NCBI GenBank assembly: GCA_902803135.1
Contig: CADCPA010000295.1
Coordinates: 1-33,184 of the forward strand
From: an uncultured bacterium
Lineage (GTDB): Bacteria; Verrucomicrobiota; Kiritimatiellia; RFP12; UBA1067
Direction: 5' to 3'
Length of the DNA: 33,184 nt
The notes below the pieces were generated by a model. It worked only from the letters and a program-made list of their open reading frames with translations. It was not told the origin of the DNA and did not search any database. A program made the position numbers and the translations under genes. Shown here piece by piece: positions 22,466 to 30,539 of this stretch. Every line of letters starts with the position of its first letter. Position 1 is the stretch's first letter.

Positions 22466-24301
22466 ATGGAAACGGCAGCGGAATGGCAGAATGCGCAGGA
22501 GATCCTCACCGGGGATCTCCTGAGTGTCATTCTGCCGGTCTACCATTTGGCGGATACGGTCGAATCGAATCTCATGTCCGTTGCCGCCTGCCTCGACGCC
22601 GGCGGCATTCCCTACGAGCTCGTTCCTGTTGATGACGGCAGCGGCGACGGTACGGCCGCCGCGCTGCGGCGGGCGACCGCGGCGCGTCCGGATGTCATCC
22701 GTCCCGTGCTGATTGAGAAGAACGCCGGAAAGGGCAACGCCCTCAAGGAAGGCTTTCGCGCCTCCCGCGGCGGCTATGTGCTGCTGTTGGACGGCGACCT
22801 CGACATCGCGCCGAAGATGCTGCCGCAGTTCTTCGATTCGATGGCGCAGCACAAGAGCGACATCGTCATCGGCTCGAAGCGCCATCCGAAGTCGAACGTC
22901 CAGTACCCCTGGCATCGGCGCATCCCCAGTTTTGTCTACTATTCGCTCGTCCATCTCTTCATCGGCCTGCCGGTTACCGATACGCAGACGGGCATGAAGC
23001 TCTTCAAGCGCAAGCCGCTCGGCGAGGCGCTCGATCGCATGCTCGTGAAGACCTATGCGTTCGATCTCGAGCTGCTGGCGATTGCGTGCGGACGCGGCGC
23101 GAAGGTGAGCGAGGCGCCGGTCGAGATCCGGTTCGGACAGAAGTTCGGCGCGCTGAAGGTGCGCACCGTGCGCGAGATGGTGCACGATACGCTCGCCGTC
23201 TTCTATCGTCTGCGTCTCCTGCACTACTACGCGAAGGTCGAGGTGCCGCCGCCGCTCGAGAAGAAGCCGTTTGTCAGCGTCGTCATCGCCTGCCCCGCCG
23301 GCAGCTGGATGCTCGACGAGTGCCTGAGGGCGCTCTGCGACCAGACTTATCGCGACTTCGAAGTCATCGTCCTGCCGGATGTCGGGGCGCAGCCGCCTGC
23401 GGGCGAACTCGGCTATCCGTGCACCGTGCTGCCGACGGGCAAGGTGCGTCCGGCCGAGAAGCGCAACCTGGGCATCCAGCGCGCGAAAGGCGATGTCGTC
23501 GCGTTCATCGACGACGACGCATTCCCCGAACGGCACTGGATCGAGAACGCCGTCAAGTATTTCAGCAATCCGGAGATCGGCGGTGTGGGCGGACCTGGCG
23601 TCACGCCGCCCAACGACGGCTTCCTGGCCCGCGCAGGCGGCCGCGTCTACGAGAACGTCCTCGTGAGCGGCAACTACCGCTACCGCTATGTGGGCGGGCG
23701 CGTATTGCGCGACGTGGACGACTATCCGAGCTGCAACCTCTTCGTGCGCACGTCGCTCCTGCGCGCGTTCGGCGGCTACCGCACCGACTTCTGGCCGGGC
23801 GAGGATACGCTCCTCTGCAAGTCGATCGTGTGCGACATGAAGAAGCGCATCGTCTACGATCCGTGGACGATCGTCTACCACCATCGTCGCCCGCTCTTTG
23901 GCGCGCACCTGCGCCAGCTCGGGCGCTACGCGTTCCACCGCGGCTACTTCGGGAAGCGCTTCCCCGAGCACTCGCTGCATTTTTCCTATTTCGTGCCGAC
24001 GCTCTTCGTCATCTATTTGCTGCTGTTGCTGCTGTCCCTGATCGTCACGCCTTTTTGCCTGCCTTATTTTCCGCATGGTCCCTTGGGCGAATGGCTGCTG
24101 CCGATTCTGTTCATCCTCTGGCAGCCGATGATTGTCTATTTACCGCTCGTGGCCGCGACCACGTTCAGCTTCAATCCCGTCCAATGGCTCGTGACGGCTT
24201 TGGGCGTGTTCGCGACGCACGTGTGGTATGGCGTGCGCTTCATGCAGGGCTTCTGCGCGCGAAGGGCGCCTTGCGAATACATTGGCAAGGACCACGCATG
24301 A
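22466..24301 (+). CDS. Fusion of two family 2 glycosyltransferases with C-terminal membrane helices
   Basis: A 611-residue protein. The first GT2 domain (about 18-240) is DPM1/dolichol-phosphate-mannose-synthase-like: LLSVILPVYHLADTVESN, VDDGSGDGT, NAGKGNALKEGF, LLLDGDLD, and VTDTQTGMKLFKR. The second (about 272-480) opens FVSVVIACPAGSWMLDECLRAL, with KRNLGIQRAKGDVVAFIDDDAFPE and a GYRTDFWPGEDTLLC acceptor-site segment. Three or more membrane helices follow (about 505-595). It probably builds a polyprenyl-linked or surface glycan, with the first domain possibly making the lipid-linked sugar used by the second. ATG 22466 is preferred; an upstream in-frame TTG would overlap tatD and the promoter. 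Confidence 0.88.
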   Translation: METAAEWQNAQEILTGDLLSVILPVYHLADTVESNLMSVAACLDAGGIPYELVPVDDGSGDGTAAALRRATAARPDVIRPVLIEKNAGKGNALKEGFRASRGGYVLLLDGDLDIAPKMLPQFFDSMAQHKSDIVIGSKRHPKSNVQYPWHRRIPSFVYYSLVHLFIGLPVTDTQTGMKLFKRKPLGEALDRMLVKTYAFDLELLAIACGRGAKVSEAPVEIRFGQKFGALKVRTVREMVHDTLAVFYRLRLLHYYAKVEVPPPLEKKPFVSVVIACPAGSWMLDECLRALCDQTYRDFEVIVLPDVGAQPPAGELGYPCTVLPTGKVRPAEKRNLGIQRAKGDVVAFIDDDAFPERHWIENAVKYFSNPEIGGVGGPGVTPPNDGFLARAGGRVYENVLVSGNYRYRYVGGRVLRDVDDYPSCNLFVRTSLLRAFGGYRTDFWPGEDTLLCKSIVCDMKKRIVYDPWTIVYHHRRPLFGAHLRQLGRYAFHRGYFGKRFPEHSLHFSYFVPTLFVIYLLLLLLSLIVTPFCLPYFPHGPLGEWLLPILFILWQPMIVYLPLVAATTFSFNPVQWLVTALGVFATHVWYGVRFMQGFCARRAPCEYIGKDHA

Positions 24302-24334
24302 GATTCCGATTCGCGCGGAAACCGCGGTGCGGAC

Positions 24335-25864
24335 TCACTGCCCTGCCATCGACAGCGCGTTGGAGGCGAAATAGGGGTCGCTCGTGAAGCGGCAGCCGAG
24401 GCGGCGGAGACCGGCCTGGTCGCCGGGCGGCGCGATATGCGTCAGATGGACCTCGCAGCCGCGCAGCTCGACGAGCTTTTCCGTGGCAATCGCCGCGGCG
24501 GGATTCGTCGTGCAGGAGACGGCGAGACCGATCAGCGCCTCTTCCAGACTCAGCGACGGATAGGAGCCGCGCAGCAGGTCGCGCTTGAGGTGGGCGACGG
24601 ACTGGATCACGTTCGGGGCGATCAGATGGATCTGCGCGGGGATGCCCGCGAGCGTCTTGACGGCATTCAGCACCATGGCGGTCGTGGCATGCAGTTCGTT
24701 CGAGTTGCGACCGGTGATGATGCGTCCGTCCTTCAGCTGGATGGCCGCACCGGAGACGATGGCGGAGCCGCCTTCCTTCTCCTTGCCCTTGCCGGCGTCG
24801 CGGGCGTCCTGGGCGGCCTTGCGCGCGGACTCCACGGGGATGCGGTCTTCGGGCTTGACGCCGACCTTCTGCATCAGCGCATCGGCGCGGGCGACGGAGT
24901 CGCGGTCGGTCATGCCCATCGCGAAGTCCGTAATGGTGCGGAAGTAACGGCGGATGACCTCCTGCTTGGAGGCCTCCTTCACGACGTCGTCGTCGACGAT
25001 GCCGAAACCGATGCGGTTGACGCCCATGTCCGTCGGGGACTTGTAGGGACATTCGCCGTCCGTCATCTTCTCCCAGATGGCGCGGAGAAGGGGATAGGCG
25101 CCGACGTCGCGGTTGTAGTTCACCGTCTGGATGCCGTAGGCCTGGAGGTGGTAGGGGTCGATCATGTTGTAGTCCTTCAGGTCGATTGTCGCCGCCTCGT
25201 AGGCGACGTTGAGCGGATGCTCGAGCGGCATGTTCCACACGGGGAAGGATTCGAACTTCGAATAGCCGGCCTTGCGTCCCTGGCGGGATTCGTGGAAGAT
25301 CTGCGACAGGCAGGTTGCGAACTTGCCCGAGCCGGGGCCGGGTGCCGTGACGACGACAATCGGACGCTCTGTCGGAATGTAGTCGTTCTTGCCGTAGCCC
25401 TCGTCGCTCACGATCGTGGCGACGTCGCTCGGATAGCCCTGCGTGACGTAGTGGAACCACACGCTGATGCCGCGGTTCTCCAGGCTCTGGCGGAACTGCT
25501 GCGCGGCCGGCTGGCCGTCGTAGCGGGTAATCACAACGCCGCGCACCAGCAGGCCGAGAGACTTGAGATCGTCGATCAGCTTCATCGCATCGTCGGCGTA
25601 GGAGATGCCGAAGTCGGCGCGCATTTTCTTGTGCTCGATGTCGCCGGAATAGATGCACAGAAGAATCTCAGCCTGGTCCTTCAACGTCTGCAGCAGGCGC
25701 AGCTTGACGTTCGGGTCGTAGCCCGGCAGGCAGCGCGCGGCATGCAGGTCGTTCATCAGCTTGCCGCCGAATTCAAGATAGAGCTTGCCGTACTTCTCGG
25801 CGCGGCGGCGGATTTCCTCCGACTGCTCCGAAAGGTATTTCTCGTTGTCAAATCCAATCTTCAT
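24335..25864 (-). CDS. DUF1846 family protein
   Basis: A 509-residue protein matching the conserved DUF1846 family along its length: start KIGFDNEKYLSEQS, LYLEFGGKLMNDLHAARCLPGY, LKDQAEILLCIYSGDIE, VSDEGYGKNDYI, VVVTAPGPGSGKFATCLSQ (P-loop-like nucleotide-binding segment, about 170-190) and YKSPTDMGVNRIGFGI. A short Lys/Gly/Glu-rich break (about 355-370) separates it from a C-terminal domain. The biochemical role is not established to my knowledge. It lies downstream of nifU on the same strand with a hairpin between, and converges on the glycosyltransferase 33 nt away. Confidence 0.9.
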   Translation of the reverse strand: MKIGFDNEKYLSEQSEEIRRRAEKYGKLYLEFGGKLMNDLHAARCLPGYDPNVKLRLLQTLKDQAEILLCIYSGDIEHKKMRADFGISYADDAMKLIDDLKSLGLLVRGVVITRYDGQPAAQQFRQSLENRGISVWFHYVTQGYPSDVATIVSDEGYGKNDYIPTERPIVVVTAPGPGSGKFATCLSQIFHESRQGRKAGYSKFESFPVWNMPLEHPLNVAYEAATIDLKDYNMIDPYHLQAYGIQTVNYNRDVGAYPLLRAIWEKMTDGECPYKSPTDMGVNRIGFGIVDDDVVKEASKQEVIRRYFRTITDFAMGMTDRDSVARADALMQKVGVKPEDRIPVESARKAAQDARDAGKGKEKEGGSAIVSGAAIQLKDGRIITGRNSNELHATTAMVLNAVKTLAGIPAQIHLIAPNVIQSVAHLKRDLLRGSYPSLSLEEALIGLAVSCTTNPAAAIATEKLVELRGCEVHLTHIAPPGDQAGLRRLGCRFTSDPYFASNALSMAGQ

Positions 25865-25915
25865 GTTTGTCCCCCGCTCTCAAAACTGACACGCTGCGCG
25901 TGCTCAAATCAAGAA

Positions 25916-25942
25916 GCGCGGAGGGCTGTGGGCCCCCCGCGC
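25916..25942 (-). terminator. Hairpin between nifU and the DUF1846 gene
   Basis: An 11-position stem with a single A/C mismatch (25916-25926 with 25932-25942) and a 5-nt loop. Read on the minus strand it is followed by TTCTTGATTT, a weak T-rich tail. It lies just after the nifU stop, so it is a probable terminator or attenuator for nifU transcription. Confidence 0.5.
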
Positions 25943-25950
25943 ATCGTCGG

Positions 25951-26520
25951 TCAGTGCGTGCCGTTGATTTCGTCCAGGATGGCCTGGATCTTGACCCTGC
26001 ACTGTCCGCAGCCGCCGCCGGCCTTGGTGAAGTTCGTCACCTCTTCGACAGACGTCAGCGAGTTCTCCGTAATCACGCGGCGCACCTCGTTCTCGGAGAC
26101 GTTGTAGCACGTGCAGAGCTTTTCGTCTTCCAGATTGCGGTCGGCGCTCTCGCCGGTCTTGAAATTCTTGATGGCCGCTTCCAGCGCTTCGCGTCCCATC
26201 ACGGAGCAGTGCATCTTCTGGGGCGGAAGGCCGCCGAGGTAGTCGGCGATTTCCTGATTCGTGATCTTGGAGGCCTCTTCAAGGGTCTTGCCAATCACCA
26301 TCTCGGTGAGGGCGGAGGAGGAGGCAATGGCGCTCGCGCAGCCGAACGTCTGGAACTTCGCCTCGGCGATGCGGCCGTCAGGACCCAGCTTGAACTGGAA
26401 CGTGAGCGCGTCGCCGCACGCAAGCGAGCCGACCGTCGCGGTTCCGTCAGGGTTCTCGATCGTGCCGACATTCCGCGGATTGCGGAAGTGGTCCATCATT
26501 TTCTCCGAATAATTCCACAT
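25951..26520 (-). CDS. nifU: NifU-type Fe-S cluster scaffold (IscU-like domain plus BFD-like [2Fe-2S] domain)
   Basis: A 189-residue protein. The N-terminal IscU-type scaffold carries Cys35 (ACGD), Cys61 (FGCAS) and Cys105 (KMHCS), the cluster-assembly ligands. The second domain (about 134-186) has Cys136, Cys138, Cys171 and Cys174 in the CTCYNV ... GGGCGQC pattern of BFD-like [2Fe-2S] domains, the central part of NifU. The third, C-terminal NfuA-like domain of full NifU is absent. No nif genes are near, so it most likely serves general Fe-S assembly. Start at 26520 behind AAAAGGA; an upstream in-frame extension has no support. Confidence 0.92.
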   Translation of the reverse strand: MWNYSEKMMDHFRNPRNVGTIENPDGTATVGSLACGDALTFQFKLGPDGRIAEAKFQTFGCASAIASSSALTEMVIGKTLEEASKITNQEIADYLGGLPPQKMHCSVMGREALEAAIKNFKTGESADRNLEDEKLCTCYNVSENEVRRVITENSLTSVEEVTNFTKAGGGCGQCRVKIQAILDEINGTH

Positions 26521-26551
26521 CTTGACACTGTCCTTTTCTTCTCGAACGCGT

Positions 26552-26580
26552 ATTATAGCAAATCCGCAGAGCCGCGTGAA
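26552..26580 (-). promoter_or_regulatory. nifU promoter
   Basis: On the minus strand TTCACG (26575-26580), 17-nt spacer, TATAAT (26552-26557) preceded by TGC (extended -10). A leader of about 25-30 nt with AAAAGGA follows before ATG 26520. It is divergent from the promoter at 26595-26623, and the two -35 boxes are only 14 bp apart. Confidence 0.7.
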
Positions 26581-26594
26581 GGAGATTTGCTTCG

Positions 26595-26623
26595 TTGATT
26601 CATCGCGGGACTTGTGATATACT
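26595..26623 (+). promoter_or_regulatory. Promoter of the Gfo/Idh/MocA gene
   Basis: TTGATT (26595-26600), 17-nt spacer, TATACT (26618-26623) preceded by TGA (extended -10). A leader with AAAGGAGAAGG precedes ATG 26657. Confidence 0.7.
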
Positions 26624-26656
26624 AAATCATCTTTTTCACCTGAAAGGAGAAGGCAT

Positions 26657-28030
26657 ATGAATCTGACCACGCGCGATTTTCTGAAGCTCTCCGGTGGTGC
26701 CGCCCTGGCCGGTGCCGTTGACTCCGCTTTTGCCGCGGAAGCGGCGCCGCAGAAGAAAGTTCGCCTTGCCGCCATCGGTACGGACGGCCAGGCCAACGGC
26801 GACCTCCACAACTTCCTCAATTCGGGCCTGGCCGAAATCGTCTGCGCGGCGGACGTCTTCGCCCCGTCGCTCGACTGGGTGCGCAGGGAGCAGCCGAACG
26901 CGAAGTTCTACACCGACTATCGCAAGATGCTCAAGGAATGCGAAGGGCAATACGACGCGATCACGATCGTCGTGCCGGACCACATCCACTGCGCGGCATT
27001 CCTCGAAGCGGTGCAGTACAAAGTTCCTGTCTTTTGCGAAAAGCCGCTGGGCCATACGTTTGCCGAGACCGTGGCGATGATGCGCAAGGCCAAGGAGGCG
27101 GGCATCATCACCCACGTGGGCATGCAGGGCAATTCCTTCCCGACGACGCAGATCCTTCGCGAATGGTGTGAAAGCGGCGAACTCGGCCAGGCCCAGGAGG
27201 CGCATATCTACTGCAATGCCGTACGCTTCTTCTACTGCGAGTCGCCGGACAACATCAACGAGCATCCGGCCATCCCGAACGGCCTCGACTGGGAGCTTTG
27301 GCAGGGTCCCAACGGAACGCGCCGTCCCTATTTCAAGGGCATTGCGCCGGGCGGCCGCTGGCGCTGCTGGGCGCCGTACGGCGCCGGCTGCCTGACGGAC
27401 TGGGTCTGCCACATTCTCGGTCCGCTCGTGACGGCGCTCGACCTCGACATGCCGGTCGCGGTCACCTGCGACGCGCCGGGCTTCGATCCGGCGAAGACGC
27501 CGTATTCGTTCCCGCTCAATCCGCGCTACAAGTTCGAGTTCCCCGCGAAGGGCCCGCGCCACGCATTCACGGCGTACTGGTACGACGTCGACCGCGCGGC
27601 GCCGCGTCCCGAGGCCCTTGAGGCCGACCAGCGTTTCGACCCCGTGGCCGACGGCTGGGCGGGCGCCTGGGTCAAGTGCGAGAAGGAGACGATCATGTAC
27701 GGTTCGCACGGTGCGAGCGGCGTGCGCGTGATTCCGCAGGCCCGCATGCGCGCGTTCAAGCGTCCGCCGGCCAAGTACCCGCGCGTCCGCGACCACTATC
27801 GCGAGTTCCTCAATGCGGTGCTCGAGAAGCGTCCGACGAACACGCCGTTCGAACTTGGCGGCAAGGTTTCGCTGATGGGCCTGCTCGGCACGGTCGCGAC
27901 GCGCTTCCCGGGCCGCCGCCTGACGTTCGACGAAAAGACGATGAAGTTCACGAACTGCGAGGAGGCGAACGCGCTGCTGCGTCCGGACTGGTCCGCCGAG
28001 GCCATGGCCCGCTATGGCGCGGCGCTCTGA
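26657..28030 (+). CDS. Exported Gfo/Idh/MocA-family oxidoreductase
   Basis: A 457-residue NAD(P)-dependent oxidoreductase-like protein. The N-terminus (LTTRDFLKLSGGAALAGAV) has the layout of a Tat signal, but the first of the twin arginines is Thr. The Rossmann half contains VRLAAIGTDGQAN and the family box VPVFCEKPLGHTFAETVAMM (Lys of EKP is the usual catalytic Lys, about 129). The C-terminal half includes GAGCLTDWVCHI, matching the G..D.G.H region of PVC family members. Such proteins are abundant in Planctomycetes, Verrucomicrobia and Lentisphaerae and act on sugars or derivatives; substrate unknown. Confidence 0.88.
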   Translation: MNLTTRDFLKLSGGAALAGAVDSAFAAEAAPQKKVRLAAIGTDGQANGDLHNFLNSGLAEIVCAADVFAPSLDWVRREQPNAKFYTDYRKMLKECEGQYDAITIVVPDHIHCAAFLEAVQYKVPVFCEKPLGHTFAETVAMMRKAKEAGIITHVGMQGNSFPTTQILREWCESGELGQAQEAHIYCNAVRFFYCESPDNINEHPAIPNGLDWELWQGPNGTRRPYFKGIAPGGRWRCWAPYGAGCLTDWVCHILGPLVTALDLDMPVAVTCDAPGFDPAKTPYSFPLNPRYKFEFPAKGPRHAFTAYWYDVDRAAPRPEALEADQRFDPVADGWAGAWVKCEKETIMYGSHGASGVRVIPQARMRAFKRPPAKYPRVRDHYREFLNAVLEKRPTNTPFELGGKVSLMGLLGTVATRFPGRRLTFDEKTMKFTNCEEANALLRPDWSAEAMARYGAAL

Positions 28031-28071
28031 CCGATTTGGTTCTTGGGGTTTAAGGCGAAGGAACTGTCGCC

Positions 28072-29025
28072 ATGATGACGATCTACAAATGGGAAAACGG
28101 GTCTCTCACGAAGAGCGATGATTTCGGTCCTTCGTGCTGGATCAGTCTTTCGGAGCCTTCGACGGCCGAGCTCGAACAGGTGCTCAACTTCTCGAAGGCT
28201 CCGCGGGACTTCCTGACCGACCCGCTCGACCGTGAAGAACGTCCTCGTTTCGAAAGCGAGGACGGCTACAACCTCGTGATCGTGCACGTTCCTTTGCCTG
28301 TCCGCGGCGACGAAGACGATGAAAGCGTTTTGCCCTACGAGACGCTGCCGCTCGGCATCGTCCTCTTCGGCGAGAGCGTCATCACCATCTGCGCGCAGAC
28401 GACGCCGGTGACCGGCGCGTTCCTCGACCAGATTCGCCGCGTCTGCCCCCCGAACGAGAGCAACCGCTTCATGTTTCGCCTCCTCTGGCACGCGGCGGTG
28501 CTCTTCTTGCGCTACCTGCGCGACATGCATGCGAAGATCGAGGATCTTGAAGATTCGCTGCATGAATCCATCTCGAACGAGGTGCTGTTGAAGTTGCTCA
28601 CCTATCAGAAGTCGCTCGTGTACTTCACGACTTCGCTGAAGGCGGACAACATTCTCATCAACCGTCTCGACCGTGCCCGTCAGCTCAACCTCTCGGAGGA
28701 CGACTCGGACACGCTCGACGACGCAGCCGTCGAATACCAGCAGGCCCTTGAGACCGCGACGATCCACGCGAACATTCTCAACGGCACGCTCGACACCTTC
28801 GCCTCGCTCATCAACAACAACCTCTCCAACGTCATGAAGTACATGACCGCCGCGACGATTCTCCTCGCCGTGCCCACGGTCATCACCAGCGCCTACGGCA
28901 TGAACATCCCTCTGCACATGCAGGAATTCCCGCATGCGTTCGCCGTGCTCTCGTGCATTTCGGGCGTGCTGGCCATCGGCATCATCGGCACGCTCTTCTA
29001 CCTGTACAAAAAGCGGATCTTCTAA
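28072..29025 (+). CDS. corA: CorA-family divalent cation transporter
   Basis: A 317-residue protein of the CorA family (Mg2+ and related ions). A long soluble N-terminal domain with the stalk helix is followed by two membrane helices. The signature GMN (SAYGMNIPL, about 277-279) closes the first helix (YMTAATILLAVPTVITSAYGMN), and the protein ends with a second helix and YKKRIF, a usual basic C-terminus. The ATG is doubled (28072 and 28075); either may be used. It lies 41 nt after the oxidoreductase gene, with no riboswitch-like leader of useful length. Confidence 0.92.
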   Translation: MMTIYKWENGSLTKSDDFGPSCWISLSEPSTAELEQVLNFSKAPRDFLTDPLDREERPRFESEDGYNLVIVHVPLPVRGDEDDESVLPYETLPLGIVLFGESVITICAQTTPVTGAFLDQIRRVCPPNESNRFMFRLLWHAAVLFLRYLRDMHAKIEDLEDSLHESISNEVLLKLLTYQKSLVYFTTSLKADNILINRLDRARQLNLSEDDSDTLDDAAVEYQQALETATIHANILNGTLDTFASLINNNLSNVMKYMTAATILLAVPTVITSAYGMNIPLHMQEFPHAFAVLSCISGVLAIGIIGTLFYLYKKRIF

Positions 29026-29076
29026 ATCCAACGACCGCTGTACGCATTCATCGACCCTACATGGGATTTCAAGACC

Positions 29077-30516
29077 ATGCCTTGTTCCAGCGTCATCGCC
29101 ATCGTCGGCCGTCCCAATGTCGGCAAGAGCGCGCTTTTCAACCGCATCGCCCGCAAGCGCATCGCCATCGTATTCGACCAGCCGGGTGTCACCCGCGACC
29201 GCGTCGCCCGCGAAGTCGAGGCGAACGGGCGCCGTTTCCTCCTCGTCGACACGGGCGGCCTCGCCTTCGACCGCACCCCGGGCAGCGACGATCCGCTCGC
29301 CGCGGAAACGCGCCAGCAGGCCGCACTCGCCGTGATGGACGCGGCCGTGTGCCTCGTCGTCGTCGATACGCGCGCCGGCGTCACGCCCCTCGACGAAGAA
29401 GTGCTCAAGCGCGTGCGCGAAAGCGGCGTGCCGTGCGCCATCGTCGCCAACAAGTGCGACACGCCGGAGGACGACGAGAAGGCGGACGACTTCGTGCGTT
29501 TCGGCATCCCCGTCTATCCGTGCTCGGCCGAGCACGGTCGCGGCGTCGCCGAGCTCGTCGAGTTCGCCGTGGGCAAGCTGCCGCCGCCCTCGGCCGACGC
29601 CGAGTCCGCGCGACCGCTGCGCGTCGCCGTCGTGGGCCGTCCGAACGCCGGCAAGAGCTCGTACATCAACCGTCTGCTCAATGCCGAGCGCGTCATCGTC
29701 AGCGACATCCCCGGCACGACCCGCGACTCGGTCGACGTGCCGTTCACGATCGGCGAAGGTCCAACCGCGCGCCACTATACGCTTGTCGACACGGCGGGCA
29801 TGAAGAAGCATACCGCAATGTCCAAGACGAGCGTGGACAACTTCTCGCTCTTCCGCAGCGAACAGGCGATCGAGGAGGCCGACGTCGTGCTGCTCGTGAT
29901 GGACTCCGAGCCGGGTCCGACGAAGCAGGACATGCGCATTGCCGGCAAGATCATCGAAGCCAACCGCGCATGCGTCATCCTGATGAACAAGTGGGACCTT
30001 GCGCAGAAGAACCAGGTCAAGCAGGACGAGGCGACCGCGGTCATCCGCAAGATGATGCCGTTCCTCTCCTATGCGCCGATCGTCTACTGCAGCGCGAAGA
30101 GCGGCTACAACGTGCGGCGCACGGTCGACGCGATCGACGCCGTCGCGTCGAGCGTGCAGGCCAACCTGCCCACGGGCATGCTCAACCGCACGATCGAGAC
30201 GGCCCAGAAGAAGACGCTCTCGCCGATGATCAAGGGCAAACGCCTCAAGATCTACTACGGCCTCCAGGTCGGCACCGACCCGCTCACGATCCGCCTCTTC
30301 GTCAACGACCCGAAGTTGGTGACGGACGCCTACAAGTCCTATCTCGAAAAGGCGCTGCGTGCGCGTTTCGGTCTGGAAGGCGCGCCAATCCGCCTGTTCC
30401 TCAAGGCCCGTTCCCGCAAGGACGGCGCGACGCTCGGCTTTGAAATCGACAAGTTGAAGAAGGCGGCGCCCGCGTCGACGAAGACGCCCGCGAAGAAGCG
30501 ACGTCCGAAGAAATAA
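29077..30516 (+). CDS. der: Ribosome assembly GTPase Der (EngA)
   Basis: A 479-residue protein with two tandem GTPase domains needed for 50S subunit maturation. G-domain 1: GRPNVGKSALFNRI (about 9-22), DTGGL, NKCD. G-domain 2: GRPNAGKSSYINRL (about 186-199), DIPGTTRDS, DTAGM, NKWD. A KH-like C-terminal domain (about 365-450) follows, ending in a Lys/Arg-rich tail. NKCD in place of NKxD in domain 1 still fits the motif. No Shine-Dalgarno precedes the ATG at 29077. The ClC gene follows after 23 bases. Confidence 0.96.
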   Translation: MPCSSVIAIVGRPNVGKSALFNRIARKRIAIVFDQPGVTRDRVAREVEANGRRFLLVDTGGLAFDRTPGSDDPLAAETRQQAALAVMDAAVCLVVVDTRAGVTPLDEEVLKRVRESGVPCAIVANKCDTPEDDEKADDFVRFGIPVYPCSAEHGRGVAELVEFAVGKLPPPSADAESARPLRVAVVGRPNAGKSSYINRLLNAERVIVSDIPGTTRDSVDVPFTIGEGPTARHYTLVDTAGMKKHTAMSKTSVDNFSLFRSEQAIEEADVVLLVMDSEPGPTKQDMRIAGKIIEANRACVILMNKWDLAQKNQVKQDEATAVIRKMMPFLSYAPIVYCSAKSGYNVRRTVDAIDAVASSVQANLPTGMLNRTIETAQKKTLSPMIKGKRLKIYYGLQVGTDPLTIRLFVNDPKLVTDAYKSYLEKALRARFGLEGAPIRLFLKARSRKDGATLGFEIDKLKKAAPASTKTPAKKRRPKK

Positions 30517-30539
30517 GTTGAGAGGGAGAAGGGGAGTCC

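Noticed and set aside
24437-26107. A 556-codon plus-strand frame opposite the DUF1846 and nifU genes
   Set aside because: Same antisense effect. The minus-strand proteins match known families across their whole length.
28031-28071. A magnesium riboswitch before corA
   Set aside because: Only 41 bases separate the genes and no hairpin-rich leader is present.
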